NCBI RefSeq assembly: GCF_016583645.1
Contig: NZ_NRRL01000029.1
Location: 1 to 46,979, forward strand
DNA length: 46,979 nt
Origin: Rhodovibrio sodomensis
Lineage (GTDB): Bacteria > Pseudomonadota > Alphaproteobacteria > Kiloniellales > Rhodovibrionaceae
Direction of reading: 5' to 3'
The notes under the pieces are model-generated. The model saw nothing but the letters and a program-made list of their open reading frames with translations. It made no database searches and had not been told where the DNA came from. A program made the position numbers and the translations under genes. Below are positions 23,757 to 32,705 of this stretch, piece by piece. Positions within the stretch are counted from its first letter, which is position 1. Every line of letters begins with the position of its first letter.

Positions 23757-25565
23757 ATGGCAGAGCAACAGGGCCAGGGCGAGGGTGAGGACGTGAAGCT
23801 CCCCGACCCGGTCGAGCTGTCGCAGACCATGCAGCGGATCGCCGAGCAGAGCCAGAAACTGGTCGGCGACTTCATGGAGCGCCAGGAGCTTGCGCACCCG
23901 AACGCCGCGTTCGATCCGGTCCATATCGCGAGTGCCTTCTACGAAGTCACCACCCGGATGATGACCGACCCGGCGAAGCTGGTGCAGGCGCAGATGACCC
24001 TCTGGCAGGACTACATGCGGCTTTGGCAGACCACCACCAGCCGGATGCTGGGCGGCCAGGAGTCCGAGCCGGTGGCCCAGCCCGACAAGGGCGACCGCCG
24101 GTTCAAGGACCCGGCCTGGGAAGACAACCAGGTGTTCGACTTCATCAAGCAGTCCTACCTGCTGACCGCGCGCTGGATGCAGTCGACCGTCAACGACGTC
24201 GAGGGCGTGGACGAGCACACCGCCAAGAAGGTCGACTTCTACACTCGGCAGTTCGTCGACGCGCTGGCGCCCAGCAACTTCGTCATGACCAACCCGCAGG
24301 TGCTGCGCACGACGCTGGAGACCGGCGGCGAAAACTTGCTGAAGGGGTTGGAGAACCTGCTCGAGGACATGGAGCGGGGCAAGATCAGCCAGACCGACCA
24401 CGACGCCTTCGAGGTCGGCCGCAACCTGGCGGTCACGCCGGGCAAGGTGATCTATCAGAACGACCTGATGCAGCTGATCCAGTACAGCCCGTCGACCGAG
24501 CAGGTCTACAAGACCCCGCTGATGATTATCCCGCCCTGGATCAACAAGTTCTATATCCTGGACATGCGGGAGAAGAACTCGTTCGTGAAGTGGGCGGTCG
24601 ACCAGGGATTCACGGTGTTCATGATCTCCTGGGTCAACCCGGACGAGAAGCTCGCGCAGAAGTCGTTCGAGGACTACATGGGCGAGGGGCCCCTGACCGC
24701 CCTGGACGTGATCGAGCAGGTCACCGGCGAGAAGCAGGTCAACGCGATCGGCTATTGCCTGGGCGGCACGCTGCTGACCTGCACGCTGTCCTACCTCGCG
24801 CAGACCAAGCAGAAGGACCGGGTGAAGTCGGCGACCTTCTTCACCACCATGGTCGACTTCTCCGAGGCGGGCGAGCTCGAGGTGTTCATCGACGAGGAGC
24901 AGCTGTCCTCGCTCGAGGAGAAGATGGCCTCGAAGGGCTACCTCGAGGGCAACTCGATGAACCAGACCTTCAACATGCTGCGCGCCAACGACCTGATCTG
25001 GTCGTTCGTGATCAACAACTATCTGCTCGGCAAGGAGCCGTTCCCGTTCGACCTGCTGTACTGGAACAGCGACTCCACCCGCATGCCGGCGGCGATGCAC
25101 AGCTTCTACCTGCGCAAGATGTACCAGGAGAACAAGCTGCTGGAGCCCGGCGGGATCAAGCTGAAGGGCGTGCCAATCGACCTCAGCAAGATCGATCACC
25201 CGGCCTTCGCGCTGGCGACCAAGGAGGACCATATCGCGCCCTGGAAGTCGGGCTATGCGCTGACCCGCGCGATCAGCGGGCCGGTCAAGTTCACCCTGGC
25301 GGCAAGCGGCCACATCGCCGGCGTGGTCAACCCGCCGGCGGCCAACAAGTATAACTACTGGCTCAACTCCAGAAACCCGAAGGACCCGGACGCCTGGTTC
25401 CAGAACGCCAAGAAGGTGGACGGCTCCTGGTGGCCGGAGTGGCACAAGTGGATGGAGCAGAAGGGCGGCAAGGAGAAGGTCGCCGCGCGCGAACCGGGCG
25501 GCGGCGTGCTGACCCCGATCGAGGACGCGCCCGGGTCCTACGTGAAAATGAAGGCGAAGCAGTAA
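23757..25565 (+). CDS. phaC: Class I poly(3-hydroxyalkanoate) synthase
   Basis: This 602-residue polymerase joins (R)-3-hydroxyacyl-CoA units into polyester granules. It has a variable N-terminal region followed by the conserved PhaC core. TPLMIIPPWINKFYILDM leads to the lipase-like box AIGYCLGGT with catalytic Cys334. The catalytic Asp lies in KEDHIAPWKSGYAL and the His in ASGHIAGVVNPP; WWPEWHKWM is near the C-terminus. Length and motifs indicate the single-subunit class I type for short-chain monomers. The ATG at 23757 follows AGGGAAGG. No phaA/B or phasin gene is adjacent. A strong terminator follows the stop. Confidence 0.96.
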   Translation: MAEQQGQGEGEDVKLPDPVELSQTMQRIAEQSQKLVGDFMERQELAHPNAAFDPVHIASAFYEVTTRMMTDPAKLVQAQMTLWQDYMRLWQTTTSRMLGGQESEPVAQPDKGDRRFKDPAWEDNQVFDFIKQSYLLTARWMQSTVNDVEGVDEHTAKKVDFYTRQFVDALAPSNFVMTNPQVLRTTLETGGENLLKGLENLLEDMERGKISQTDHDAFEVGRNLAVTPGKVIYQNDLMQLIQYSPSTEQVYKTPLMIIPPWINKFYILDMREKNSFVKWAVDQGFTVFMISWVNPDEKLAQKSFEDYMGEGPLTALDVIEQVTGEKQVNAIGYCLGGTLLTCTLSYLAQTKQKDRVKSATFFTTMVDFSEAGELEVFIDEEQLSSLEEKMASKGYLEGNSMNQTFNMLRANDLIWSFVINNYLLGKEPFPFDLLYWNSDSTRMPAAMHSFYLRKMYQENKLLEPGGIKLKGVPIDLSKIDHPAFALATKEDHIAPWKSGYALTRAISGPVKFTLAASGHIAGVVNPPAANKYNYWLNSRNPKDPDAWFQNAKKVDGSWWPEWHKWMEQKGGKEKVAAREPGGGVLTPIEDAPGSYVKMKAKQ

Positions 25566-25600
25566 CCCGCTGGCGTCCGGCTTGACGGCAAACGCCGATC

Positions 25601-25638
25601 GACGCCGCCCGGGGGTCGCGCTCCGGGCGGCGTTTTTC
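25601..25638 (+). terminator. Rho-independent terminator after phaC
   Basis: A perfect 10-bp GC stem (CGCCGCCCGG, 25603-25612, with CCGGGCGGCG, 25623-25632) and a 10-base loop are followed by TTTTT (25633-25637). It ends 36 nt after the phaC stop and shields the convergent hydrolase gene. Confidence 0.9.
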
Positions 25639-25659
25639 GTCCGACAGGCCCCAGCTGCG

Positions 25660-26544
25660 CTACAGCCGCTGGTCGGCCGTGCGGGCGAGCCAGTCGGTCA
25701 CCACTGCGACCTGCTCGGGGTCGAGCAGCGCCGGCGCATGGCCGCAGTCCGGGATCTCGACCAGTTCCGCACCGGGGCCGCGCTTGGTCATCTGCTCCGC
25801 CGTCTCCGGCAATAGCAGGTCGCTGTCCGCCCCGCGGAGCACCAGCACCGGGCACTGGATCGTGTCCCACAGCTTCCACAGGTCGACGTCCTCGATCCGG
25901 CCCGGCTCGCGGAAGGCCGCGCCGATCTTGGGATCGTAGGCCAGCCGGTAGCCGCCCTCGCGGTCGTCCGGCCGCAGGGAGTGGCTGGCCAGATGGTGCC
26001 ACTGCGCCGCGCTCAGGTTGCCGAACGGCGCGTGGATCCGCTTGATGTAGGCGAGGCCCCCGTCGAAATCGGCGAAATGCGGATCCGCGCCGACGTAGTC
26101 GGCCAGCCGCTGCAGCGCCGCCTTGGGCACGAACGGCCCGACGTCGTTGATCACCAGCCGGCGGATCGGGGTGCGCGGCTGGGCCGCCAGCATCATCCCG
26201 ATCAGCCCGCCCATCGAGGTGCCGACCCAGTCGACCGCGGCGGCGTGGCCGCGCGCGATCACCGCGGCCATGTCGGCCATGTACTGCGGGTAACCGTAGG
26301 CGTCCTCGCTCGCCAGCCAGTCGCTGCCGCCGCGCCCGACGACGTCCGGGCACAGCACCCGGTGGGTCTGGCTCATCGCCTCCCCCAGGGCGTCGAAGTC
26401 CCGCCCGTTGCGGGTCAGGCCGTGGACGCAGATCGCCACGTCGTGCTTGTCCGCCGTGCCCCATTCGGCGAGCGCCAGGGTGTGAAACCCGTGCTGCGAC
26501 AGGCCGAGCATCCGGTCCAGGCGTGGCCGGGTCTGGGTAATCAT
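25660..26544 (-). CDS. Alpha/beta-fold hydrolase (serine nucleophile)
   Basis: This 294-residue hydrolase has the alpha/beta fold pattern: oxyanion region ICVHGLTRNGRDFDALGEAM, LCPDVVGRGGSDWL, and nucleophile elbow VGTSMGGLIGMML (Ser110). The acid lies near VLVLRGADSDLLLPET and the His in IPDCGHAPALLDPEQ. The substrate is unknown; esterase, lactonase or a PHA-oligomer hydrolase are possible. The ATG at 26542-26544 (MITQTRPRLDRML) is preferred over an upstream TTG at 26586. Its tail faces the phaC terminator. Its position beside phaC is suggestive but not proof of a role in polyester metabolism. Confidence 0.8.
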   Translation of the reverse strand: MITQTRPRLDRMLGLSQHGFHTLALAEWGTADKHDVAICVHGLTRNGRDFDALGEAMSQTHRVLCPDVVGRGGSDWLASEDAYGYPQYMADMAAVIARGHAAAVDWVGTSMGGLIGMMLAAQPRTPIRRLVINDVGPFVPKAALQRLADYVGADPHFADFDGGLAYIKRIHAPFGNLSAAQWHHLASHSLRPDDREGGYRLAYDPKIGAAFREPGRIEDVDLWKLWDTIQCPVLVLRGADSDLLLPETAEQMTKRGPGAELVEIPDCGHAPALLDPEQVAVVTDWLARTADQRL

Positions 26545-26743
26545 CGTCGCGTCCCCGTGGATGTCGTCGTGAGCGAACGCCCCCAACCCTGCCCCGCCGG
26601 CGGGACGCTTCCAAGGGGCGTGTATCGCGCGGGCACCCGGTTAAGCGGACCTCATACCCGGCTTACGAAAGCTCGTTTGCCGAAAGCCCGTCGTCGCGCG
26701 CCTAATCGCGGTCTCAACAGCGATGCATGCGGGAGCCACGCCG

Positions 26744-27568
26744 ATGCCGGACTTCGACCTCGCCCAACGGTTTAGCTCCTCCCAGGGGCAGATCGCCCAC
26801 GACAGTTTCGGGCGCGGGCCGAACCTGGTGTTCGTCCACGGCACGCCGTTCCGCGGCCTGATCTGGCGCGACCTGGTCGCCCGCCTGCACGCCCGCTTCC
26901 GTTGCCATGTGATCGACCTACCCGGCTACGGCGCGTCGGACAAGTACGACGGCCAGGAGGTGCGGCTGCGCAGCTTCGCCCGGGTTTTGGCGGAGTTTCT
27001 GGCCGCACGCCGTCTCAGCGATCCGGTCCTGGTCGGCCACGACTTCGGCGCGGCAAGCGTGCTGGGCGCGCATTTGGTGGAGGGCGTGCCGGTACGCGCG
27101 CTCGCGGTCGTCGACGGCGTGGTGCTCAGCCCCTGGGGCACGGACTACGCCCGGTTGGTGCACAGCGCTCCGCAGACCTTCAACGCCCTGCCCAGCTATA
27201 TCCACGAAGCGATCCTGGCGGCCCACATCGAGACCGCCGCCGACCGTCCGCTTTCCGCCGGGTGGCAGCGCGAGTTGATCGCGCCGTGGACCGGCGCCGA
27301 CGGCCAGGCGGCCTACCATCGGCAGATCCAGCAGTTCGACACCGCCTACACCGACCGGCTGGAGACGCTGTACCCGACGCTCGCGGTGCCGACGCAGGTG
27401 TTCTGGGGCGAACGCGACCAGTGGGTCGACCCGGCGGTCGGCCGGCGGCTGGCCGAGTTGATCCCTGGGGCGGGTTTTACTCTGTTGCCGGACGCCGGGC
27501 ATCTGGCGATGCTGGACACCCCGGGCCTGCTGGCCCGGGAGCTCGGCGACTGGCTCGACCGGCCCTAA
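26744..27568 (+). CDS. Alpha/beta-fold hydrolase with Asp nucleophile (dehalogenase/epoxide hydrolase-like)
   Basis: This 274-residue enzyme shows FVHGTPFRGLIWRDLVARL (oxyanion HGxP), HVIDLPGYGASDKYDG, and the nucleophile elbow VLVGHDFGAAS. That elbow places Asp100 where esterases have Ser, as in haloalkane dehalogenases and epoxide hydrolases. A late acid (FWGERDQWVDP) and His (LPDAGHLAMLDTP) complete the triad. The substrate cannot be named. The ATG at 26744 is chosen because GGGAG lies eight bases upstream; an ATG at 26723 is the alternative. The TAA stop interlocks with the stop of the convergent decarboxylase gene at 27565-27568. Confidence 0.8.
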   Translation: MPDFDLAQRFSSSQGQIAHDSFGRGPNLVFVHGTPFRGLIWRDLVARLHARFRCHVIDLPGYGASDKYDGQEVRLRSFARVLAEFLAARRLSDPVLVGHDFGAASVLGAHLVEGVPVRALAVVDGVVLSPWGTDYARLVHSAPQTFNALPSYIHEAILAAHIETAADRPLSAGWQRELIAPWTGADGQAAYHRQIQQFDTAYTDRLETLYPTLAVPTQVFWGERDQWVDPAVGRRLAELIPGAGFTLLPDAGHLAMLDTPGLLARELGDWLDRP

Positions 27569-28782
27569 AGCCCGCCCGGCGGCTCGTTGCGGACTTCGAC
27601 GAAGGTGTCCGGGCGGAAGCCGTTGAAGTCGGTCCCCAGCGCGTTCGAGTAGGCGCCGACGCGGTCGATCTCGATCCAGTCGCCTTCCCGCACGTCGCCC
27701 GGCAGGCGGAACGCCTTGGGGATCATGTCCAGGCTGTCGCAGGTCGGCCCGTGCGCGTCGAACGTCTCCTCGGGCGCGGTCGGGGTCGCGATCCGGCCGC
27801 CCTCCAGACGGATCAGCCGCGCGGGATAGCGCACGTCGGCCGCGGTCATCTCCGACAGCGAGCCGTAGACGCCGTCGTTGATGTAGAGCTGATTGCCTTT
27901 ACGCAACTGCACCTGGACCAGCAGCGACTGGCCGTCGGCGACCAGCGCGCGCCCCGGCTCGCACAGCACACGGCAGCCCGCCGGCAGGCTGAGCCGGGCG
28001 ATCGCGTCGCGGATCGCGGTCATGTAGGCGTTCAGGTCGGGCGCCTGCGTGCCCAGGTAGATCGCCGGAAAGCCGCCGCCGACGTCGAGCGCCGCCAGCT
28101 CGACGCCCGCCTGGGCCGCGACCTGGCCCGCCTGCGCGATCGCCTGGGTGAAGGCCGCGGGCTCCAGACACTGACTGCCGACGTGGAAGGCCAGCCCCGG
28201 CTTCATGCCGAGCCGGGCAACCTCCGCCAGGATCGGCGCGGCCTCCTCCGCGTCCGCGCCGAACTTGGCGGACAGGTGGTAGAACGCGCCCGCGGATTCG
28301 GCCGTCTTGAGGCGGACCATCACGGTCACTTGCGGATCGTCGCGCAGCTGCTGGGCCAGCTTATGCAGTTCCGCCATGTGGTCGACGACGTAGTGCTGGA
28401 CGCCGTAGACGCGGTGCGCGCTGGCGATCGCCGGGCGCGGCTTGACCGGGTGCATGAAGAAGCACTCCGCCGCGTCGAACGTCTCCGCCACCCGCGCGAT
28501 CTCGCTGAGCGACGCGGTGTCGAAGGCGTGCACGCCGCCGGCGTGGAGCGCGCGCAGGACGGCCGGATGCGGATTGCACTTGACCGCATAAAGCGTGGTG
28601 CCCGGAAACCCGGCCACGAAGCCGCGCGCCGCGCGCTCGAACACGTGCGGACGCAGGCAATAGACCGGATAGCTCGGCTGCAGCAGGCGGGCGACCTCGC
28701 CGGCGTCCGGGTAGCTGCGCGCCCGGCGCCGGGGATCGGGCACCGCGGCGGTGACCGCCTGGCTCGGATTGAACTGGGTCAA
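27565..28782 (-). CDS. Ornithine/lysine decarboxylase, alanine-racemase fold (type IV PLP decarboxylase)
   Basis: This 405-residue PLP decarboxylase is of the eukaryotic-ODC-like group. The PLP Lys is at residue 68 in LYAVKCNPHPAVL, the phosphate-binding loop is ALDVGGGFPAIY, and CRVLCEPGRALVA follows. The catalytic Cys348 lies in HGPTCDSLD from the second subunit, and YSNALGTDFNGF is the C-terminal motif. It makes putrescine from ornithine, or cadaverine from lysine. Absence of a biosynthetic diaminopimelate context favours the polyamine role over DAP decarboxylase or carboxynorspermidine decarboxylase. The start is TTG (28782-28780) with AGGAG seven bases upstream. It is divergent from the DUF547 gene. 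Confidence 0.87.
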   Translation of the reverse strand: MTQFNPSQAVTAAVPDPRRRARSYPDAGEVARLLQPSYPVYCLRPHVFERAARGFVAGFPGTTLYAVKCNPHPAVLRALHAGGVHAFDTASLSEIARVAETFDAAECFFMHPVKPRPAIASAHRVYGVQHYVVDHMAELHKLAQQLRDDPQVTVMVRLKTAESAGAFYHLSAKFGADAEEAAPILAEVARLGMKPGLAFHVGSQCLEPAAFTQAIAQAGQVAAQAGVELAALDVGGGFPAIYLGTQAPDLNAYMTAIRDAIARLSLPAGCRVLCEPGRALVADGQSLLVQVQLRKGNQLYINDGVYGSLSEMTAADVRYPARLIRLEGGRIATPTAPEETFDAHGPTCDSLDMIPKAFRLPGDVREGDWIEIDRVGAYSNALGTDFNGFRPDTFVEVRNEPPGGL

Positions 28783-28930
28783 TGGCGACTCCTAACGTCG
28801 GCCAGGATAACACGTGGGACCCGCCTCGCGGCGTTTTGATCGCGCGTGCGTCGACCCGGACGGCCTGCCCGGCCATGTTGGGGTCCGGGAACGACCGATC
28901 GCCGTCCCAACGGACAAGTTAGGCCGCGCG

Positions 28931-29776
28931 ATGTTGCAGACGATCAAACGCCTCGCCCTTGCCACCCTGCTGGCCGGCGGCACTGCCCTGCCCGTCCAGG
29001 CCGCGCCGGCGGCCGACCTGTGGCCGCGCTGGCAGGCGCACGACGCGGCGTCCACCGCCACGATCGATCACACCGCCTGGGCCGCGTTCCTGGACGCGTA
29101 TCTGGTGGTCCGGCCGGACGGCGCCAACCTGATGCGCTACGGCGAGGTGGGCGCGGACGGCCGGCGCAAGCTGGACGCCTACCTGGACCGGCTGGCCGGC
29201 GTCGAGATCTCGCGGTACAGCCGCCCGGTGCAGTTCGCCTACTGGGTCAACCTGTACAACGCGCTCACCGTGGACGTCGTGCTGGCGCATTACCCGGTCG
29301 AAAGCATCCGCGACATCGACATCTCGCCCGGCTGGTTCGCGAACGGCCCATGGGGCGCCGAGGTGATCACCGTCGAGGGCGCCGCGCTGACCCTGAACGA
29401 CATCGAACACCGCATCCTGCGCCCGATCTGGCAGGACCCGCGCATCCACTACGCGGTCAACTGCGCCTCGATCGGCTGTCCCGATCTGCGGGCGGAGCCG
29501 TACACGGCCGACCGGTTGGACCGCCAGCTGGACGCGGCGGCCCGGGCCTACGTCAACGACCCGCGCGGGGCGGAGGTCGCGGACGGCGCGCTCACCGTCT
29601 CCAAGATCTACATCTGGTATCAGGAAGACTTCGGCGGCAGCGACGCCGGCGTGATCCGCCATCTGCGGCAGTACGCCGACGCCGAATTGGAAGCGCAGCT
29701 CGACGGCATATCGCGGATCGCCGACAGCCGCTACGACTGGTCGCTGAACGACGCGCCCGCCCGAGGCGGCTCCTGA
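28931..29776 (+). CDS. DUF547-containing secreted protein
   Basis: This 281-residue protein has a Sec signal peptide (MLQTIKRLALATLLAGGTAL, likely cleaved after PVQA) and one DUF547 domain. Family markers are VQFAYWVNLYNALTVDVVL near residue 105, ITVEGAALTLNDIEHRIL, and the Cys-containing HYAVNCASIGCPDLRAEPY near 180. TVSKIYIWYQEDFG follows. DUF547 proteins resemble papain-like or transglutaminase-type folds, and the invariant Cys hints at a thiol function, but activity is unproven. It is predicted periplasmic. The ATG at 28931 gives a proper signal peptide. The gene ends 34 nt before the convergent matA stop. Confidence 0.85.
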   Translation: MLQTIKRLALATLLAGGTALPVQAAPAADLWPRWQAHDAASTATIDHTAWAAFLDAYLVVRPDGANLMRYGEVGADGRRKLDAYLDRLAGVEISRYSRPVQFAYWVNLYNALTVDVVLAHYPVESIRDIDISPGWFANGPWGAEVITVEGAALTLNDIEHRILRPIWQDPRIHYAVNCASIGCPDLRAEPYTADRLDRQLDAAARAYVNDPRGAEVADGALTVSKIYIWYQEDFGGSDAGVIRHLRQYADAELEAQLDGISRIADSRYDWSLNDAPARGGS

Positions 29777-29779
29777 GCG

Positions 29780-29798
29780 GGCCGGCGCCTGACCGGCC
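29780..29798. terminator. Possible bidirectional hairpin between DUF547 gene and matA
   Basis: GGCCGG (29780-29785) and CCGGCC (29793-29798) form a 6-bp stem with a 7-base loop in the 34-nt gap between convergent stops. No T-run follows on either side, so intrinsic termination would be weak. Confidence 0.35.
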
Positions 29799-29810
29799 GG
29801 CCTTACCGGC

Positions 29811-31319
29811 TCACGCCATCCGGCGAAGCTGCTTGCCGTCGGCGTCCTTCCAGCCCTTGATCAGGCGATGCGCGTCGTTGCCCAGGACGATCCGGCTTTC
29901 CTGCATGTAGGCCTCGTGGTTGGCCTCGATGTCGTCCAGGTCGTAGCGGTAGTTCACCATGATCCCGGCGGCCTGGCGCAGCCCCTTGGCCGAGATGTCG
30001 CCCAGCCAGTTGATCCGCTCCAGCCGGGCGCCGTTCTTGAGGTGGAAGCGGGCGACCGGATCCAGCGGCGCGCCGTTGTCCCGCCGGGCCAGCAGATAGC
30101 GCGCCGCCAGCCGCCGCAGCGGCCCCTGCAGCGCGCCGGCCACGGCCGGGTCGTCCGGCCAGTTCGCGCGGGCGAGCAGGACCTGGAACGCCGCACGCGT
30201 GTTGTCCTGACCGCTCAGGCGCGCCAGCGCCTTGCGCTCGGCGTCCTCGACCAGCGCGTCGATCGTCTCCTCGGGTGCGGTGTCCAGCCACGTCCGGAAG
30301 CCCGGCAGGGGCGACAGGGTGGCGAACGTCTCGATCTGCGGCAGCTCGTGCGACAGGTGGTTGACGACCTGCTTGATCAGGTACTCGCCGAACGAGATGC
30401 CCTGCAGCCCGCGCTGGGTGTTGGTGATCGAGTAGAAGATCGCCGCCTTGGCGTCCTTCGGGTCGTCCTCCGGCGCGGTTTCGTCCAGCAGGCGCTGCAC
30501 GCTGGCGGCCATCTCGCCGGTCAGCGCGACCTCGACGAACGCCAGCGGCTCGTCCGGCATGCGCGGGTGGAACAGGGCAAAGCAGCGCCGGTCGCTGTCC
30601 AGCCGGTTGCGCAGGTCGTTCCAGTCGCGGATCTCGTGCACCGCCTCGTAGGCGATCAGCTTTTCCAGCAGTGCCGCCGGCGAGTGCCAGGTGATCTGCT
30701 GCAGGTCGAGGAAGCCGACGTCGAACCAGGAGGTCAGCAGCTCGCGCAGATCACCTTCCAGCTGGCGCATGTACGGATCGTCGCCGCGGGCCTGCAGCAC
30801 CTCCGCGCGCAGATCGACCAGGAACTTAACGCCGTCCGGCAGGGCGTTGAACTGGGTCAGGATTTTCACCCGAGGCGGCACCAGGGCGCGGCGCAGGCCC
30901 GCCTCGGCGGCGAGCCGCCGGTCGTCGTCGACCGCGGCCTGCACCTGCCCGATCGCCTGCTGCACCCGGTCGGGATCGCAGGCGAACTCGCGCGCCAGGA
31001 TTTCCAGGAAGCGCCGCCGGCCGTCGGTGTCCAGCTCCAGATAGCGCCGGCCCAACTCGGCGGCCCGGCCGCGCGCCGACACCTCGCCGCCGCGCGCCTC
31101 CAGGCACTCCTTCATGAGCCGGTACAGCGCGCGGCTGTCGTCGGGCGCGGCCTCCGGCACCGACAGCCCGACCGTGCGCGCCGCGCCGACCGCGACGTCA
31201 CGCCAGGCGACCGACAGGTTGGCGAGCGTCCGCTCGACCAGGCCCGATCCCCGCTCGTCGGTGTCCTCGGCCGCCCCGTTGCCGCTTCTGGTCGGCCTGA
31301 CCGTGTCCTGTTCGCTCAT
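29811..31319 (-). CDS. matA: Malonyl-CoA decarboxylase
   Basis: This 502-residue enzyme converts malonyl-CoA to acetyl-CoA and CO2. It has the MCD family helical N-terminal domain (LYRLMKECLEARGGEVSARG) and the acetyltransferase-like C-terminal domain. There, AIFYSITNTQRGLQGISFG is followed by EYLIKQVVNHLSHELPQIET and FATLSPLPGFRTWL. NYRYDLDDIEANHEAYM is near the end. The full length matches bacterial MatA. It follows dctM by 66 nt on the same strand, placing it last in dctP-dctQ-dctM-matA. With matB and the GntR regulator on the other side of the operator, this is the malonate-degradation enzyme. An alternative role in limiting cytosolic malonyl-CoA is less likely in this context. Confidence 0.95.
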   Translation of the reverse strand: MSEQDTVRPTRSGNGAAEDTDERGSGLVERTLANLSVAWRDVAVGAARTVGLSVPEAAPDDSRALYRLMKECLEARGGEVSARGRAAELGRRYLELDTDGRRRFLEILAREFACDPDRVQQAIGQVQAAVDDDRRLAAEAGLRRALVPPRVKILTQFNALPDGVKFLVDLRAEVLQARGDDPYMRQLEGDLRELLTSWFDVGFLDLQQITWHSPAALLEKLIAYEAVHEIRDWNDLRNRLDSDRRCFALFHPRMPDEPLAFVEVALTGEMAASVQRLLDETAPEDDPKDAKAAIFYSITNTQRGLQGISFGEYLIKQVVNHLSHELPQIETFATLSPLPGFRTWLDTAPEETIDALVEDAERKALARLSGQDNTRAAFQVLLARANWPDDPAVAGALQGPLRRLAARYLLARRDNGAPLDPVARFHLKNGARLERINWLGDISAKGLRQAAGIMVNYRYDLDDIEANHEAYMQESRIVLGNDAHRLIKGWKDADGKQLRRMA

Positions 31320-31385
31320 CGCCGCGGTCCTCTTGGCGTGGGGCGCGGGCTTGCCGGTGGACGCCTGCGGGTGCCGGCGTCGGTC

Positions 31386-32705
31386 CTACTGGATCGACGG
31401 GCCCATCAGCGTTTCCGGCAGCCACAGCGCGATCTCCGGAAAGATGCACAGCAGAATGATACCAACCACCATGCACAGCATATACGGTAACGCGCCCCAC
31501 AAGATCGTCGGCAGGCTCACATCCGGGGCAATCCCATTGATCACGTAGAGGTTCAGGCCCACCGGCGGGGTAATCAGCCCGATCTCCAGGTTGATCGTCA
31601 TCATCACCGCGAACCACACCGGATCGAACCCGAGATTGGTGATGATCGGCAGCAGCGTCGGCGCGCTCATCAGGATCACCGCCACCGGCGGCAGGAAGAA
31701 GCCGGCCACCAGCAGGAACAGGTTGACGCACAGCAGCAGCAGGTAGGCATTGATGTCCAAGGTCGCGATGTATTGCGCCAGCGACTGGGTAATGAACAGC
31801 GACGACATCATGTAGCTGAACAGCTCGGCCGCCGCGATGATCATCAGGATCATCACGGATTCCTTCATGGAATCCCGGAAGATCGTCCAGAGCTGACGGC
31901 CCTTGGTGATGCCGTAGATCACCATCACCAGAAGCAGGCACAGCATCGCCCCCACACCGGCCGCTTCCGAGGGTGTCGCGACGCCGCCGTAGAGCACGTA
32001 CAGGATGCCCACGATGATCAGCAGGAACGGCCCGACCTTGGGCAGCATCGCCAGCTTGTCGCGCAGCGTGTAGCTCACGCCCGGGGTGGTGAAACGGTAG
32101 CCCTTGCGCCGGGCGTCAATCAGGCCCCAGGCGATGAACAGCGCCATCAGCATGAGCCCCGGCATCAGGCCCGCCAGGAACAGCCGGCCGATCGAGGTCT
32201 CGGTCGCGATGCCGTAGACGATCATGGTGATCGACGGCGGAATCAGAATGCCGAGCGTGCCGCCCGCGGCGATCGACCCGGTCGCCACGCTCGCGGGATA
32301 GCCGCGCTGGCGCATCTCCGGGATGCCCATCTTGCCGATCGCCGCGCAGGTCGCGGGCGACGAGCCGGACAGCGCGGCGAAGATCCCGCACGCCCCGATG
32401 TTGGAGGCCATCAGCCCGCCCGGCACGCCGTACAGCCAGCGGTCGATCGCCTCGTACAGGTCCGCCCCGGCGCGCGAGGAGGCGATCGCCCCGCCCATCA
32501 GGATGAACATCGGGATCGACAGCAGCGCGAAGCTGTCCAGCCCGCCGTAGAAAATGTCGGGCACGAACTCCAGCGCGAACAAGCCGTCGTAGTAGACCAG
32601 GAACACCAGCGAGACGATGCCGAGCGCGAACGCGACCGGAATGCCCAGCAGCAGCAGGAAGATCGTGACGGCCCCGATCAGCAGGCCGAGTTCAAGCTCG
32701 CTCAT
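31386..32705 (-). CDS. dctM: TRAP transporter large permease DctM-type (probable malonate uptake)
   Basis: This 439-residue membrane protein of the DctM family has about 12 hydrophobic segments. Typical pieces are LLIGAVTIFLLLLGIPVAFA at the N-terminus, SIPMFILMGGAIASSRAGAD near residue 64, and LSGSSPATCAAIGKMGIPEM near 115. GSIAAGGTLGILIPPSITMI follows, with VGFFLPPV-like and GLITPPVGLNLYVI segments late. It is the Na+-driven transport subunit working with DctQ and the binding protein DctP. The ATG overlaps the dctQ stop at 32702-32705. Malonate as substrate is inferred from matA, matB and the regulator beside it, where related bacteria have matC. Confidence 0.9.
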   Translation of the reverse strand: MSELELGLLIGAVTIFLLLLGIPVAFALGIVSLVFLVYYDGLFALEFVPDIFYGGLDSFALLSIPMFILMGGAIASSRAGADLYEAIDRWLYGVPGGLMASNIGACGIFAALSGSSPATCAAIGKMGIPEMRQRGYPASVATGSIAAGGTLGILIPPSITMIVYGIATETSIGRLFLAGLMPGLMLMALFIAWGLIDARRKGYRFTTPGVSYTLRDKLAMLPKVGPFLLIIVGILYVLYGGVATPSEAAGVGAMLCLLLVMVIYGITKGRQLWTIFRDSMKESVMILMIIAAAELFSYMMSSLFITQSLAQYIATLDINAYLLLLCVNLFLLVAGFFLPPVAVILMSAPTLLPIITNLGFDPVWFAVMMTINLEIGLITPPVGLNLYVINGIAPDVSLPTILWGALPYMLCMVVGIILLCIFPEIALWLPETLMGPSIQ

